A stretch of 64,000 bases of DNA from Maylandia zebra (taxonomy: Eukaryota; Chordata; Actinopteri; Cichliformes; Cichlidae). The stretch lies in the NCBI RefSeq assembly GCF_041146795.1, contig NC_135179.1, forward strand, positions 6,731,547 to 6,795,546, written 5' to 3'. The position numbers were made by a program, and so were the translations under genes. Positions 48,601-63,600 of this stretch are shown piece after piece. A model generated the notes under the pieces. The model worked only from the letters and a program-made list of their open reading frames with translations, had not been told where the DNA came from and searched no databases. Each line of letters starts with the position of its first letter. Position 1 is the first letter of the stretch.

Positions 48601-51600
48601 GCAAGATAATTCAAATGCAACTATTGTGACAGCCTGGCTTTGTACTGGAAGAATCCGAAGCTGAACTGCAGTCCAGACCTTGCTTTAAAAAATAAGAAAA
48701 CAGACCATTGTTAAAAAATGAGGGGATGCTACACAGTAGTAAACACACCCTGTTTTTTTTAGTTGTATTGCTAGGATCAAATTCAAAATTAACTCTTAGC
48801 CCCCTGAAAGCCTACTAGTAGTTATCCGTGCAGCTCTTTTCTGAGCCGAGTTGTTTGCATCAGAAGTAGGGAGGACGGTTTCTAGTGGTTGTCAAACCAC
48901 ATCTTTATTCGTATATACTGTTACGACCCGGCTCAAAAGCCGCAACATAAAAAAGGAGACGAATACCAGAGTGTAGGTAAAAAGAGGTTTATCTTAAAAT
49001 GGACTATCAGGTTGGCTAAAATTGCTGGTGCCACCAAGGCAAAGACTAGTGAGCTCCCTGGGAAGCTTGCCTCAGGTATGCTTTTATCCACACCTGATTA
49101 GGTGTGGCCAATTAGCACCAGCTGAACACACTGAGCAGATTCGAGGCTGCAGAGGGACGTAACAATACCGACACATCCAAACTTGTCATTAAGTGTAAAG
49201 GGGAGGTTGTCAAATTTTGTCTTTATGGTATAAAGACCATAAAGAATGGCACCATGCCCTGCAAATATCCAACCTGCTGTTGCCTGAAGCAGCTCAGAGG
49301 GAATGCTCTGCAAGCTACTGCTGTTATGAAAATAACTCTAACACCATGTGGAATTCCTCTGAGCTTAAAGACCCGTGAGACTTCAGTCACAGATTTTTAT
49401 CTCACTTGTCACAGATGTCTTTGAGCTTCTTTATCTGGGTGTTGTGACTCTCCTCAGCCAGACTGGTCAGCCGCTCCGTCAGCTGGAGGGAACAAAGACA
49501 ATGTTTCACACAAATACATTTTACAGACATGCTCAAAACTGAAGGCGCTAACTTAACACAGAGCCTGTCAAACATCATTCTTATTGCTATACCTGGCGGG
49601 GAGAGACTTTCTGTCATGCCAATCATAGCGTGATACTTATTAGCAATTTGTCTTTTGGGGAAGATGTTATTATGAGTTTCCCTTGTCAATAATACTTCAA
49701 TCAAAAGTGAAGAAACTATTTTTTTTGTTTTAAAAGTTCGTTTTGTTAGATTTTACCGTTTTAATGTGTTCTCTCTGCAGATATTTCTGACTATAGTACT
49801 GTTCCTGCCTCAGAGCCAGAAGCTGCTGATGCTGCTCTTCTCTCAGCTGCTGCAGACGGTCGTCCTTCTCACTGTCCGAGTTCGAACTCCTGACAAGGGC
49901 AAATCGAAGATTTTAAAATGAAACACTTTCCCCTCTCTTTCACAGTAAAATAACAGGTGTTATTTCAATATGATAAGAGAAAAAAATGTTATAATTAAAA
50001 AAACACAAACATAACGTGTCTGTGTGCGTCAGAGTTATTACAGCTTTAAAAAGTATAATTATTTTTCTCTTTTTTTTCATTTTGACTTTGTAATTTTCAA
50101 TTCAGTTTAGTTTTAGTTAGTTTTATTTCATTCACTATAATAACGTTGGTGTGCGTACCTGTTCTTGCTGCATTGTCTTGCTGTCTTCTTGTACTTATTG
50201 TTGAACTCTCGGAGGAGTTCTGACGTTTTCTTCTGGTGTCTCCTCACTAACTCCTTCAGCTCTTTAAACTGGCGTCTCTGCTCCTTCTGGTAAACTTTGG
50301 ACTGCTGCAGATTCTCCAAAGTGCACACTGGGACATCTGTTACCATATGTGATCACAGATCATACAGTGTATTAGTTTGTGTTAAAACTCCGGAATCACC
50401 TTAAAGTACACCACACTTTATAAATAAAACGAATAAATAAATAAACAAAATAAAAAATGATGCCATTCATGTTAATGACTGTGATCATATACTTAGTAGG
50501 AATGTATTTCCTGAGATCATAAATCAATAAAGTTAATTTTCCCTGCTTCTATGAAAACAGACTTCTTCTGCAAGCCTTTAGAAAAATCACAGGTTTAAGA
50601 CATGCATGGATTGGCTTCACTTTTCAGACCTAGTCCTAGACTCACCTTTATATAAACATATATAATACACGATATATTTAAGATACACTCAGTGCTAATT
50701 TTGCTCTTAATTATTTTTTAAATTTGCTATCATTGAATCACACTTTCAGACCAATCCAGAGAATTAAAATAAGAAATCTTAATGTGTAATTATGTAAATA
50801 CTGACCTATCAAAACACTTAAAACCAGGTCTTCAGTCTTGGCTGCTGGTTTGGCTGCATCTAAAATGTAGAAAAGAGAAAATCCATACCAAAAAAGTAAA
50901 TTTAGTATTTGTACATATTACCATTAGAATATCTGCAGTTCACTTTTATCAGTCATTTAATATTTGTATTAGTGTGTGCATCTTCACTTGCAGTTGCTAA
51001 CTACCTGTCGTGGCTGCCTGTTGATTGGCTGCAGAAGCTTTGGGTGTGGTGGCGATGGGGGTGTGGCCCGGTGGGCCAGAGACCGGGCTAAGCCCGTTTT
51101 CTAGTGGAGCTGATTTCAGATCAGTCTTACGCTCTGCACAGCTTTCAGTCTCCTCCTGGAAATCAATACCAAGACCTTTTACAGCCAAACTTTTAGCTCA
51201 CGAGACAAAGAATGAATAGAATCGAAGCAGGTCTGACCTCAGTCTGCGTGTCCTCCTCGCCATCCTCCAGAGTCAGGGCTGCCAGCTGTTTAGATCTTTG
51301 CTCCAGAAGGTTGACATAGCGAATAGGGTTCGATAGAGCCTCGATTACATCTAGAAGAAATATGAACAAACACATACAGAGCTGATGGCATTGCATTGAG
51401 GACTATGTGGACATCATGAATATGGTTATGTGTATGTGACCATATCAGTTTGACTAACATGTAGCAATTATTTAAAACAGGAAGAAGTCATAGTTTTTGT
51501 GTACACATATGAAGATAAAAATTGAAATGCTAAAACCAAAATCAAGACCAAAATCAAGACCAAAATAAATAAATACATTTTCCACTGAATGCACCAGAAA

Positions 51601-54600
51601 TATTAAAAATACACGCAAACATTTTTAATTTTAATTGGAGGGACATCGGTTGACTGGTTACAGTGGCGTAAGGCAGGCATCCTTTATGTATCAGATTTAT
51701 TTGACTGTGGGACTAAATGTTTTTTAAGCTTTGATAAAATTGTGGAATTATATAAGTTGCAGCGTAATCAATTCTGGAGATATGTCCAAATACATAGTTC
51801 ATTATCGAAGTGGCTGGGAACCCCTTTGAGTTGTCCTGTGGACAGCCCTGTGGAAGTCCTGCTCTCAAGATCATCCTTGGGTAAAGGCATCACCGCAAAG
51901 ATTTATCACTTATTGCAAGAACGGTCAGCTGACCCTCTCCTTAAAATTAAGGGCTACTTGACCCAGGACATGGCATTGGACATATCTTCAGTTGAATGGG
52001 ATTCATGTTTTCAAAATGTTAATACTATGTATAAAGAAACAGGCAGTAGATTTATTCAACTTAAGATAATCCATAAGTGGCATCGAACACTGCAACAATT
52101 GTATAAATGGAACGTGGTCTCTATGGACAAATGTTGGAGATGTGATGGTCAAAATGCTTTGATTTTACATATCTTATGGAGCTGTTTGGCACTTTGGGAT
52201 TGGTAGGAAAACATAATGGAGGTCATTTTCAGTGTTTTGAAAAGGAGATTTGGTATCTCACCAAAACTGTCCATACTTGGTATAACCACACAACTTTCTG
52301 ATGGAGATTTTTCCAGTTATACAAAAAGATGGATGATTCTGGCTCTTACTACGGCCAAATGGGTCCTGCTAAGACATTGGCGGAAAAAGAACCCCCCCTC
52401 CCTATGAAGAGTGGCAAAATGGCAATGGCTAAGTTGGCATCTTACAAAAAAGTGACTTATGGCTTATTAGACAAATTGCATCAATATGATTGTATTTGGT
52501 CCCCTTTACAAAATGGTTTTCTGTAACTTGAAGAACAGAGGAGTAATGACAGAGTGGTGGTGTGGGGATTGGTGTGTTTTTTGGGGTTATTTTTTTGTTT
52601 GTTTTGTTTTGTTTTTTAAATTATTTATTTATGTATTTATCTTTAAGTTCTGTTATTGAAGTTTAAATGAAATAAATAAAAATTGTTTATGATAAAAAAA
52701 TACACGCAAACATGAATTAATTTATAAAAATATTTAACTTTGTATTAATTCCCCTATTTATTTACATCCTTATGTAATTTTCATTTTTTTCACCATTTTT
52801 ATTTAATAATTTTAGCAATTTACATGGATTTATGTTGATTTTTTGTTACTGTATTTCTTTCCATTTGCCGAATTATGCAAATTATGAGTAAGTGGATGAA
52901 GAGCATATGTAATGGGGTCCTTTCTTTCTTTACTGTATCAGAAGAATAGCAGTACTAATGTTTATTTATGTGATTTGTATTTATGTGATGTGATTTGTGA
53001 TTTTGTCAGTTTTGGTCATTCATTAAACAAACAAACAAACAAAGGCGCCCCACTGCACTCTGGACTTTAAATGCATAAACAATGTTCTGAAAGCTCTTCA
53101 GCTGATGATCAAATAAAATATTTTAGCCGTTTAAGACACTTGTGCTCAATCATGTGGGTGAGACATTAAAATGATAAAACCTTTATTCTATTGAGCCAAT
53201 GAATATGTTCAAGAGATTTACTGCAAGGAGTGGGTTTCTGCTAATGGATGAGCCAAATAGACGCAAAAACAGGAGCCCACTTCGGCCATGATTGGTCACA
53301 ATATGTCCTGTAGGTGGCACTACAGAGCTTGGGATCCTACATGTGTTGAAAAACTGTCACAACAGTGGATACCTTTCGCTGTAAGCCACCTTGCATAAAT
53401 AAAGACACTGCCCTTTCCCCCATGTTCTTTTATGTGATGCTTGGTTTTGTTATGAAAACAAAAAACATGAAATAAATCAGTCAGTGTAGATATTTGGTTC
53501 TGTGATGCCATTAAACAGTCCAGAAGTTTGTACCAGCAAATGTATCTGGGACATAGTCTTTGACTTCAATGTAGACGAACACAGCTGGCAGAATCAGAGA
53601 CTGGTTTTTCTCATTCCTCAAGCCGATGTAACGATAACCTGCAGAGTAACAGATGCAACAGTCATCTGGTTCATGTAGACAGATAAATATTTAATGCAAT
53701 GCACAAAACCCCGGCAATAAAGTTAGTTGGCAGTAAGAAATGCTAAGTGTACTCAGACCAAGCATGAGTGAAGTCAAACTACACAGAAAAAAACTTATTT
53801 AGTTCACATTGTTTGTGCCTCTGCAACCTGATCACACGACATAAAGTCTGAACATAAAAGTCAGGATGCTTCCCGGGAGGTAAGGTAAGTAGAAAAATCA
53901 AGAGCCCCAAAATATGGTCAATGACACAAATATCAACGTCTGTACAGTCTCCACAAGCATGAAAAGCCAAAGAAATATTTATGTATGAATCTTTCATGAT
54001 AGGTGCCATAAAACATCTACACATATAAAAAATGCTGATTTTTATTCTCTGTGACTTTTTATTTTATTATTTTATCATCAGTTCATTTCCTGGGAGTTTG
54101 GACAGTTATTGTCTGCTAAGCTTTATGACATATTGCTGTCTTTGTACAAGGAAAACACAATAAACTCCATAAGAAACATGGAGAAGAAAAACTGCAATAC
54201 AAACTAGTGAACCCATAGAAACTCAAGCACACTCAAAGAAATCTCTAAGAGGTGTAGTTAGTAATAGCAGTCAGCACTAAAGATACAAAAAGGTCAGTAT
54301 CTGATAGATAAATACTTTAACATTCAACACCAGGGTGAGAATCAAAGGTTGAAATGAATGAATACCTGGCCTAATGGCAGACACCGGAATAATTCGATGA
54401 CCAATAAACTTCCCTCCTTCTTCAAAGGCAGCAATTCTTAGTGAGGCCAGGGTAGGAAGAATCACCTGTGAAAAGATTTGTCACAGTCACACTGTTAATA
54501 GGCTAATTAGTATGCACAGGTAAGACATCTGACTCCCTGTAACGCACCTTTTTGAACACAATCGGCTCTTCGTCCCACACTGGATTGATGGCATTGTTGT

Positions 54601-57600
54601 TCTGAGACGTTTTGGTCTTCAGAGCTTTCCGCCGAGTGTCTGCAGGGAGTCCGAACATCTCCACCTCCACATACACCCCCACTCTCCGCTCAGTCAGGAA
54701 CTGGCCTGAAATAACCTGAAACACAGAGGATTCACTTGCATTTGTTTAAACACATACAGGAAGATACTACAAGAGTTATACCAATAGAGACTGTTTAAAA
54801 AAAAAAAAAGCACTGTGAATATACCTTCACAGAGAGGGTGTTAGCTACAATGCCATCTACTGTGTTTTCCGTAAAAGGGTCAAAGTGTTTGTCCGGGCGC
54901 CTCATGAACTCAGGCTTCAACCTGTAGCCGCTCCGACCGTTGTACTCAAACATAAAGAGATTCAGCTGCATGGACAAATCTGCAACAGAAAATTGAAGTT
55001 TAGCATCACAAAGGCTTAAAGCACCAGTTTGAGTTTGAGCTGTACAGCTGCACTCTGGTTGTTGCACAAAAGAGCAGCAAAGTGGAATGTGTTATTTTGG
55101 GGAATCAGTGGCTTCTGAAGTACATTTTCAGCTGATCTGACTCTAAACAAGGGTAAGTGGTTAACAAATGAGTACATGCAAAGCCTAGATAGCCTTGGAA
55201 AGACTATCTCCCTTAATTTAAAATGCACTTAAAAGGGGGGGAAATCTTGAATGCTTTCTTTTACCGAGGCAAAAGCATTATAAGGCAGAGACATGGCACT
55301 CAAAAGAAACCTAAATGGGAGAATTCTGCAATTCCAAAAATGGCATTCCCTTTAAAATGTCAATAAGGATATTTCTTCATGACAGTCAACGGTGGCACAT
55401 AAAAGTCGCAATCTTCCAGTTGAGGTCCAGAACAGTTTCAACTGTGTCAAATGTTTTTCTTGGTTTAATGTGGATTAGCACAGCAATTGTTCAAGATCTC
55501 TGTAGGGATGAGTCAGAGATGAACTGTTATGTTCGTGGCTCCATTAATTCAGATTAGTCTTTTAACCTGGAATTGGCCAATGGGCTTTCCATGATAGGAT
55601 ACTTGCTTGTGGGAGGACTTTTATTAAAGGTCCTTGAAGGCACCTTTTACAAAAAAAAAAAAGAAAAAGAAAAAATAGTTTACCAATAGTTTGGTAGTTT
55701 AGAGCCACCAGTTGACATCCTGCGTTCCAGAAAAGTTGAGGCATAAAATTTGATGAATCCACTCTGGTTCCTTTTGGGTAGATTCGACTCAGCTGAGATT
55801 TATTATATCTGGTTAACAGAAGGTTAAGAACCATTATTTCATTAGTGCTAACATATAGATTCATGTAAAATGTATTGTACTGAAACTGCTGGTATAGAAA
55901 CTGATGAAATGAAAACTTAATCAGAACTTACTGAGTTACAAAGATTTCTGAAGGTTAACAGAAAAAAAGCAAGCAAAAGTGAGAAGTCAATGAAAAATAA
56001 AGTGATGGTGCCTTGGTGTGATGTAACTGTGGTAACTGTTGCCAAGGATACTCTACAAACTCCACTGGTGACTTTGTGAGATGCTCCAACGCTTTGGTCT
56101 CCACAAAAGACGACATGTGGTAACAGCGGGCTGCCTCTACACAAACACACACAAAAATGAGAACACATGCATTTCTGAGCAATTAGTTTGGTTTCAAACT
56201 TCCTGCATCTACAGAAAGTTAACAAATTGAAGGAATTGGATGAACCCATTGGTCTCTATGTGGGGTGGCTCAGTTATTTTGTGGGGGCCACTTTACTGAC
56301 ACGTTTTTGCTCTTTTAGAGGGACATGTCAGTGTAAGTGTCTGAGTAATTACCTTTATCCTACAATTAAAGGTGCCTCTTCCAAGAGGACAAAGTGTTCA
56401 CTGAATGGTTTGATGAGAATTAATATGATGTAAATCCTGTGCTATGATCTTCACAGTCACCAGATCTTAACCAAACTGATAAATTATGGGAGGACTGAGG
56501 TGTTAAGTGTTCAACATGACTGTGTATAGATGCGATTGCAGAGCTTTGCAGATATGAGCTGCAGGTCTGTAGCAACCACAGGGCAGTGTCAAAATATGTG
56601 GTACAACCATAAAAATTGCCTACTTTTGCTTATGACTGGCTGGCTATAGTTCACTGAGAGAAAGAAGTCTTGTTTGATTTTTTAAAAAGTTTTTATATTA
56701 TATTATGGCAATGTTTTTCTCCCTTTGAGGGACTGTTTTCAACAGATTCATCCATGTGTTTTATTACTGGCATCAAGCTACGCACTGGTAGCTCAGTTTT
56801 ATTCACACAGCAGTTACATTTTATATTGTAAAGAAAAACATCAGTATCTAAAAGAAAAGCCTACAATTAGATGGTCCCCTGTGAGCAAGCACCTGGCAAC
56901 AGTGGGGGGGGGGGGAAAAGTCCTTTTTAACAGGAAGAAACCTGTGGCAGAACCCAGCTCAGGGAGGCGAGAAAAGAGAATAGATAAAATAGAAAGAATG
57001 AAAAGAGGAGACAGACAAAGAGAAGAGAAGGAAGAATTCCCACAATCACTCTCTCTGCACAGCCACAGACCCACACGCATAAACAACAACATGGGACAGT
57101 GAATCCTGATTTACACAACTCTCTCCACCACCATCGCCTAAACACCAAATGAAGATCTATCTTCTGGGAATTATGTTGTTCCATTCTTCCAGTAGAGTTT
57201 CAGAGACTTGAAAGATTCATCCCAACCCTGAAATTTTCTAGACATGTCTTTTGAACGTAAAAACACAGATCTACAACCCAGTTGGATCAGATATTTAGGG
57301 GTTTTCAATTTACTAGCTCCCTATGCCAAACTCACAACATGAGCATAGTGCAGGTAACTATGGGCTGGGATCATGTGACCTGCCTATTGAAAGCTCTACT
57401 TAGGTTGAATTCCAGCAGTCAAAACACATTTGGCCCTGAATAGCTCCTGCTGTGTGTAAAACATTGACCTGATCCCCTCTTCACACATTATCATCTATTA
57501 AAACTGATTAAGTCACTTTGTGTTGAGTTATCCTTTCATTTGTCACCTGACTTTACTTTAGATAACAATTTTAATAAAAAAAAAATCTCTCTTAGTTAAT

Positions 57601-60600
57601 TTCACACCCTATTTTGTGAACACAGTGAAGGCCAAACTTATGCATTATATCATTTATATTGAGTTACAGTGGATATCACTACAAAATAACATATCTATAG
57701 TGAGCTTTTCTTACTCTTGGAGGCTTCGAAGGAGTTGAACTTGGTAGGCTGGACGTAGTTAACCAGAGTTGACATTTCCTCTGTTGCCACTGCTTCCCGC
57801 TCAGCTGAGCCCTGCAATAAACGACAGAAGGAATAAAGTATAAGCGTCACACATCCAAAGCATAGTTTCAATGAGATGAGACATCTTTTTCCATAACATC
57901 TGGAGGGAACAGCAGCTGTCATTTGAAGCAGACATTTTCATTGTTTGCAGTCCTGCATTTCTCTGCACAGCACTTAGTAACAAAAAGAATGGCAGCAGCA
58001 ACAGAATCTGACAGCAAACACTAATACCAACACAGCAATAAAAATATACAGCAAAATGAAATCCATCGACTTTTTAAACACAAATACACAAACACTTGTG
58101 CACACACTCTATGTCCGACCTGCTTTTCATTTCATTTTTTGTTTATTATCCTGCTACTTTTTGTTGTGCTTATTTATTTTTTTCAACCTTTCACTTTCGT
58201 CGGTGTAATGAATTCTGTCTTTCTGTCTCAACACCTAACACACTTGTCTGGTCTGTTTGATATCTCTTGCCACATTATGTCTCTTCTACTTTTATTCATT
58301 TACAGTCAGCATCATCTGAAACTTAAAGGGGAACTCTGACATCAAATGCATATCAAAGACTGTTTACAGCTCCTGGGGAGTGCTTTAAAACAAAGTGAAA
58401 AACACGCACGTTATATAAAACCTCTGGTGGCTCTAAACAGAGTTGCATAAAATCTGATAAATGGCCTTAGGTGATTTCACTCAAGACAGCGAGTTTAAAA
58501 GTTAGAAAGAAGGAAGCTTACCAGACCTTTGAAGCCAGCTGATCACTTTTGCTCAAGGCTACATTAGCTTTTGATACATGCAGTGCAATAAATTCCCCAG
58601 TAGCAAAGATAGAGGTAGAACAAAGTATATTTAGATGCATATATTTAGATATATGTTATAATCTATAACATATATAGAGGTGTCAAAGCTCCTCATTAAT
58701 GGTACTAAAGGGTACATTAGGCGTACTAAAACAATATCAAACAGGTGATTTTGTATTTTCTTTTGCAGTGAGGTGCTGTGTGTGCACAGCACGATCTCAT
58801 CTTCTATAAAAATTAATAATTACTGCAACAAAACTTTTTTGTGATGCCAAAGCTTGGAAGAAAGCACAATTAAAAAGGCTTTTAAATACATATTTAATGC
58901 CGTTAAATGGTTTATTTTACTGGAAAGCAGGATGTTTTCCTAAATCTATTTCCTCTGTGCTGTACTTTGTTATAATTTAATGCAGATACACAGAAAGAAT
59001 AAAGGCTGAGAGAGCAGCACTAAGAACTCATCACAGAGTGGGCATTAACAGCAACAGATATGAATCTGTCTGGGATGAAAGTGGGTTGCAAAGGGGCTTG
59101 CAGATATGCAGAAATTGTCGACAGGCTGAAGCAACTTCAGTTGCACTATGATATTGCAATACAATGGCTGGTCAACTGCAGTGATTTTGTGGGAACAACA
59201 TTAGTATGATGCTCTAGCAAAACCAACATCCTGGTTTCAGACACACTGTATAACCCCCAGTCAGATAAAATGATAGTAAAGTAATGCTACATAAGTGCAG
59301 TCACCTTATTAACAAAAACTGTGAAAACAGAGGAAAATGCACGAATGGTACAGATACGGAATAAACCACAAGAACCACTGGAGAGACAGAAAAAATAAAG
59401 CACAAGCAACAGCAAAAAAAAAAAGCAAAAAAAAAAAAAAGCAAATGTTCACAACAACCCACAACAACAACAATATTCAGGGTTCAGAACAAGATTAACA
59501 ATGACAATGGCTTAAAGAATAAACAGCAAAACCATGAAAATAAACAGCACTTGTAAACATTAACGAATGGCGACAGCAGTGAGGGTGACCCTCTGTCAGC
59601 TCTGTTCGATGTCACCACTGACCTTTTTACCATCATCATCTTCATCATCATCATCTTCCTCACTCTCAGCTTCCATCTCTGTTAAAATTAAACAAGTCTT
59701 CATCATCTCTTCATCTCTTTGTCTTTTTTTTTTTCAGATATAAACGGCCAGAATAACACAGTTATTCAGCTGACACAAGAACAGGATTTGCATTCTGCTT
59801 TTCAAGCAGAATGCAAATAAAATACCCTCACATAAATACTTCAGTTTAATGAGATGTGTCCTAAAGCTGGTGAAAAGAGCTAGAGACTGATAAAAGTATT
59901 CACTGGAGGAAACTTAGCCTGTGAACTGCTAATCAGGTGTGATTGATATAATCATCCAGGAATTATCCATTAACATGACTGTTTGGTAACAATTTAGCAT
60001 ATGCCTGAGAGCAAGGACAACAGATTTTCTCCTGAGCTGTACAATAAAATCTGTGCACAAATAAACTAATAATAGATAATCATGCACAGCATCTGAGAAA
60101 CACAGACAATGGCAAATTTGTGCACCAAAGAGCAGAATATAAATCAAGCAGATAGTGGAAGGAGTTTAAACAGCCCTGTGCTTTAACTTCTCTGGTGCTG
60201 ATTATTCAGCCCACTCAGGCAGTCGTTGTCTAAAGGGTCACGGCCACTGTATGAGCATGGACTTCAGTAAAGATGCTGGTCTGATCTTCATTCACGGTTG
60301 TGCTCTCAATTACTGTCCTGTTTTCAGAATCTGCATGTCAAACATGTCAATAAGGCTCCCTCATTTCCCTCTGCTCTGCTATTTAATTGCTGAAAAGAGC
60401 TTCAGACCTCATCTGGGATGTCCTGCTCATTAAGCATCCCTGATGAGGTGGAGTAGATAATACTTTGGGCCAAAGGATTTTACAAAAAGTCATGATGGAA
60501 ATTGTGGTTTAAAGAAATGTGCTGTCCTCTGATAGTGACCTTTCAGAAAACTAAACACTACAAAATGATTTGGGGCAGTAATCACATTATTTTTCCTGGG

Positions 60601-63600
60601 TCTTTAAAACAAATTTCTCAGGGACAGTGCTGAAGCTCCAGCCACTGCGCCTTTTCCCAATGATGCTGATTACCCGATGACTCATGTTTGTGAGGACATA
60701 CGCCTGCTGAATGTGAAAACACTTTGAAAGACACACAGTGAAAGCGTTTTTTGGACATCTGATGCCCTTAAGTTACAGCCAAAATATGCCTGTGTTTTTA
60801 ACATTTCTCCAGCCCCGTGCAGCTGTTGAAACCACAGAAGAATTTACTGTCTGTCGTATTTTTTTATACAAAGGCTGTCGCAGTTGAATACATTTCACTT
60901 GGATTTCTGGGCTGAAAAAAAGTCCTTTTGTCTTTGTGTCTTACCTCCTGTGTTGTTGCTAGGAGACACTGGTTCATTGCTCTGATTGGCAGGTTGGTCC
61001 GTCAGTCTCTTTGTGTCTGTGTTATTGGAAGGTTTGTGGGATTTCTTGTTCTTGATGAGAATTTTGCCCATCAGCTCCTGAGGACTGGGCAGAGGGACAC
61101 CTGGCTCCAGCTGCAAATACACACAATAGAAGAGAAAAAAAAGACAGAAAAGAGAGAAATTAATTTAAACTGCAGTCTGATCACAAAATAGACACTTTGA
61201 ACACTTTCACGTGTCAGTATTTCTTACAGGGTATTTGTCCAGAGGGTCAATCAGAAGAGCTTCTCCAAAAATGGATCGACAGTATTCAGCCATTTTAGCC
61301 TGCTGCTTCAACCTGATAGATGGGTAAATGGAAAATTACAGATATAAACAAAAAGATCTTATGATTCAATCAGGATATTAAAAAACATAAATAATGAGAT
61401 TCTCACGAGTCCACGTGGTTTTCAAAAGACAGGATCACAGGGAAGGGTGAGGTCTTGAAGGCGCATTCTGCAATAGCTTCAATCACCTCCTAGAAAATGA
61501 AAGACAAAAACACATTGCAAAGTGGCTTGCAGATATTCAGAAACTCAAGGCAGGTTTTTTAGGGAAGACCTTACATATTTAAGTAAGATAGTGTGATGAA
61601 TCTATTACAACAGCATGGCTTCGTAGTAGAAGAGCCCTGTTAAACTGGCCATCCCACAGTCCAGACCGTGAACGGCTGAAATCATTTGGCACATCATGAA
61701 ACAAAAATTACAGAGTCAGGACTGTTGAACATCTAGAATCCTATGTGAGACAAAAGTCCAGCAACGGTCTGGACGTGCAGATTACCACTTTATTGAGACA
61801 TGATTCTGCCTCTTCTTACAATAGTACATTTTGTCAGTTTCATTTGACAAGTTTTCTATGTAGTATTGTGAATAAAATATGGGGTGTCTGCAATGCTATA
61901 GTTATTGTGAATTCTTAGGGCCATGATAATCATGCACACCAATAGTACAACAATCCCTCAGAGAAAATGAATGTTTTTAGCCTGCTTTTAAAAGTTAATG
62001 GTTGACATATTTGATGTATTCTAGCAAACAGGACCATTCAAAACAAACACAAGTTGGCCTCTTTAACAAGCAGAAGATCTAAGCCAGATGACTAAGAGGT
62101 TGCAATTAGCTCTTAAACAGTCCAGAATCATTGCAGATGGCTTGGCATTTTCATTCAGCCACAAAAACAATGTGAGCAATCAAATTCAGAAGGTTTAATC
62201 CAAATCTATTTATATTTATATTTCAACAGCACCGAGACAATTATTGTACACGTTACAACATTATACACAAAAAACCCCAATAACTGCCCTATGAGCAAAT
62301 GCTTGGCGAGAGTGTGGAGAAAAAAAAATCCTTTAAACAGGAAGATGTCCAGCAGAAACTGCTTGAGGGAGGGGCAGCCATCTGCTATGACCGCTTTGGG
62401 TGACTGGGAAGCAAAGAGAGAAAAGAAGAGCATATAGACCAAACAACCAAGAGGATTAAGACGAACCTTCTGGAGAGAAAACACAAAATTGTACCAAACA
62501 TTTGCTTAAATGGCTTCCTAAATGTGCACTCTTAACTTGCATGATTTAATTCCCACTTAGACACACCTTAAAGGAGATTTCTGAAGTCATGGTGAATCCA
62601 TGAGTGATGACAGGTTCCTCCTCAGCAGTCCGTCCTTTCCACACATCCAATTCCACACAGCGGCACCCGGCCAACAGAACTTGCCTGTACATTTCTACTG
62701 AGGAGCTCCCGGCCAGCTGGCCCGCTGAAACACAAGGACAAGAACAAATGATGCAAAACAAGGCTATAGATTTAAATACAAAGCTACTTCCTGGAAGTAA
62801 GTCTGTGTAGGCTCTCAGTCACTGAGGTCATGGTAGACTTGAGGACTTGAAAAGAAGGAAATTACTTCTTTTTGCTTTGTTAGAATGTTTCATCTCTCAT
62901 CCAAGAGTCTTCTTTGGTTCTAAAACAACTCATGAAGAGTCCCAGGTATTTAAAACATAGCAGGATTGCCCCTTAGGATGTGATCCCGAAGGTTGTTCGT
63001 CCATTTATCGTATGAATAGTCACATAAGCCAAGATGTGAAAGAATGCATGGATTATTAGTGTCACACCTTGTCTCCTTGTGTAATAGATAACCAGTTCCG
63101 TCAAATATTTTTTCTAACTGTTGGACAAGCAGGGAGTTTGCATGCTTATAGAAGCAGAAGAAGCAGGAGACACTTGAATCCCACCAGGCCACGATTCCAA
63201 GCTCTCTTTTTAGGCCATCTCGTTTTAGACTCAGGTGCAACAGGCCTCAGGTCTGTGCATAATTTTGATGAAACTGAAAAATGTTATGTGCGTGTTAAGT
63301 CGTTTTGTGTCCCATATCCTTTATGTCTTCATTAATGCTCAGCCTATTTGGAAAAATCTGGATGAGATCTGCATTTGGCTCATTTACATGCCATTAAAGT
63401 GCTTTTGTTGCTGCAAATGCATACTTTTTGTTTAGCAGAGGTATTTTTCTGGGATGTTGTTTAGCTCAGTGTCACTCTGAAAAACTATAATGGCTCTCTT
63501 AGTAGAGCTGTGTGTTCCCCCGATACACTGCTTTGTTGGCAGAATTAAACTGTCAACTTGAAGAAGACTTTGGACGTATTTGAGTCGCAACTAATAAAAA

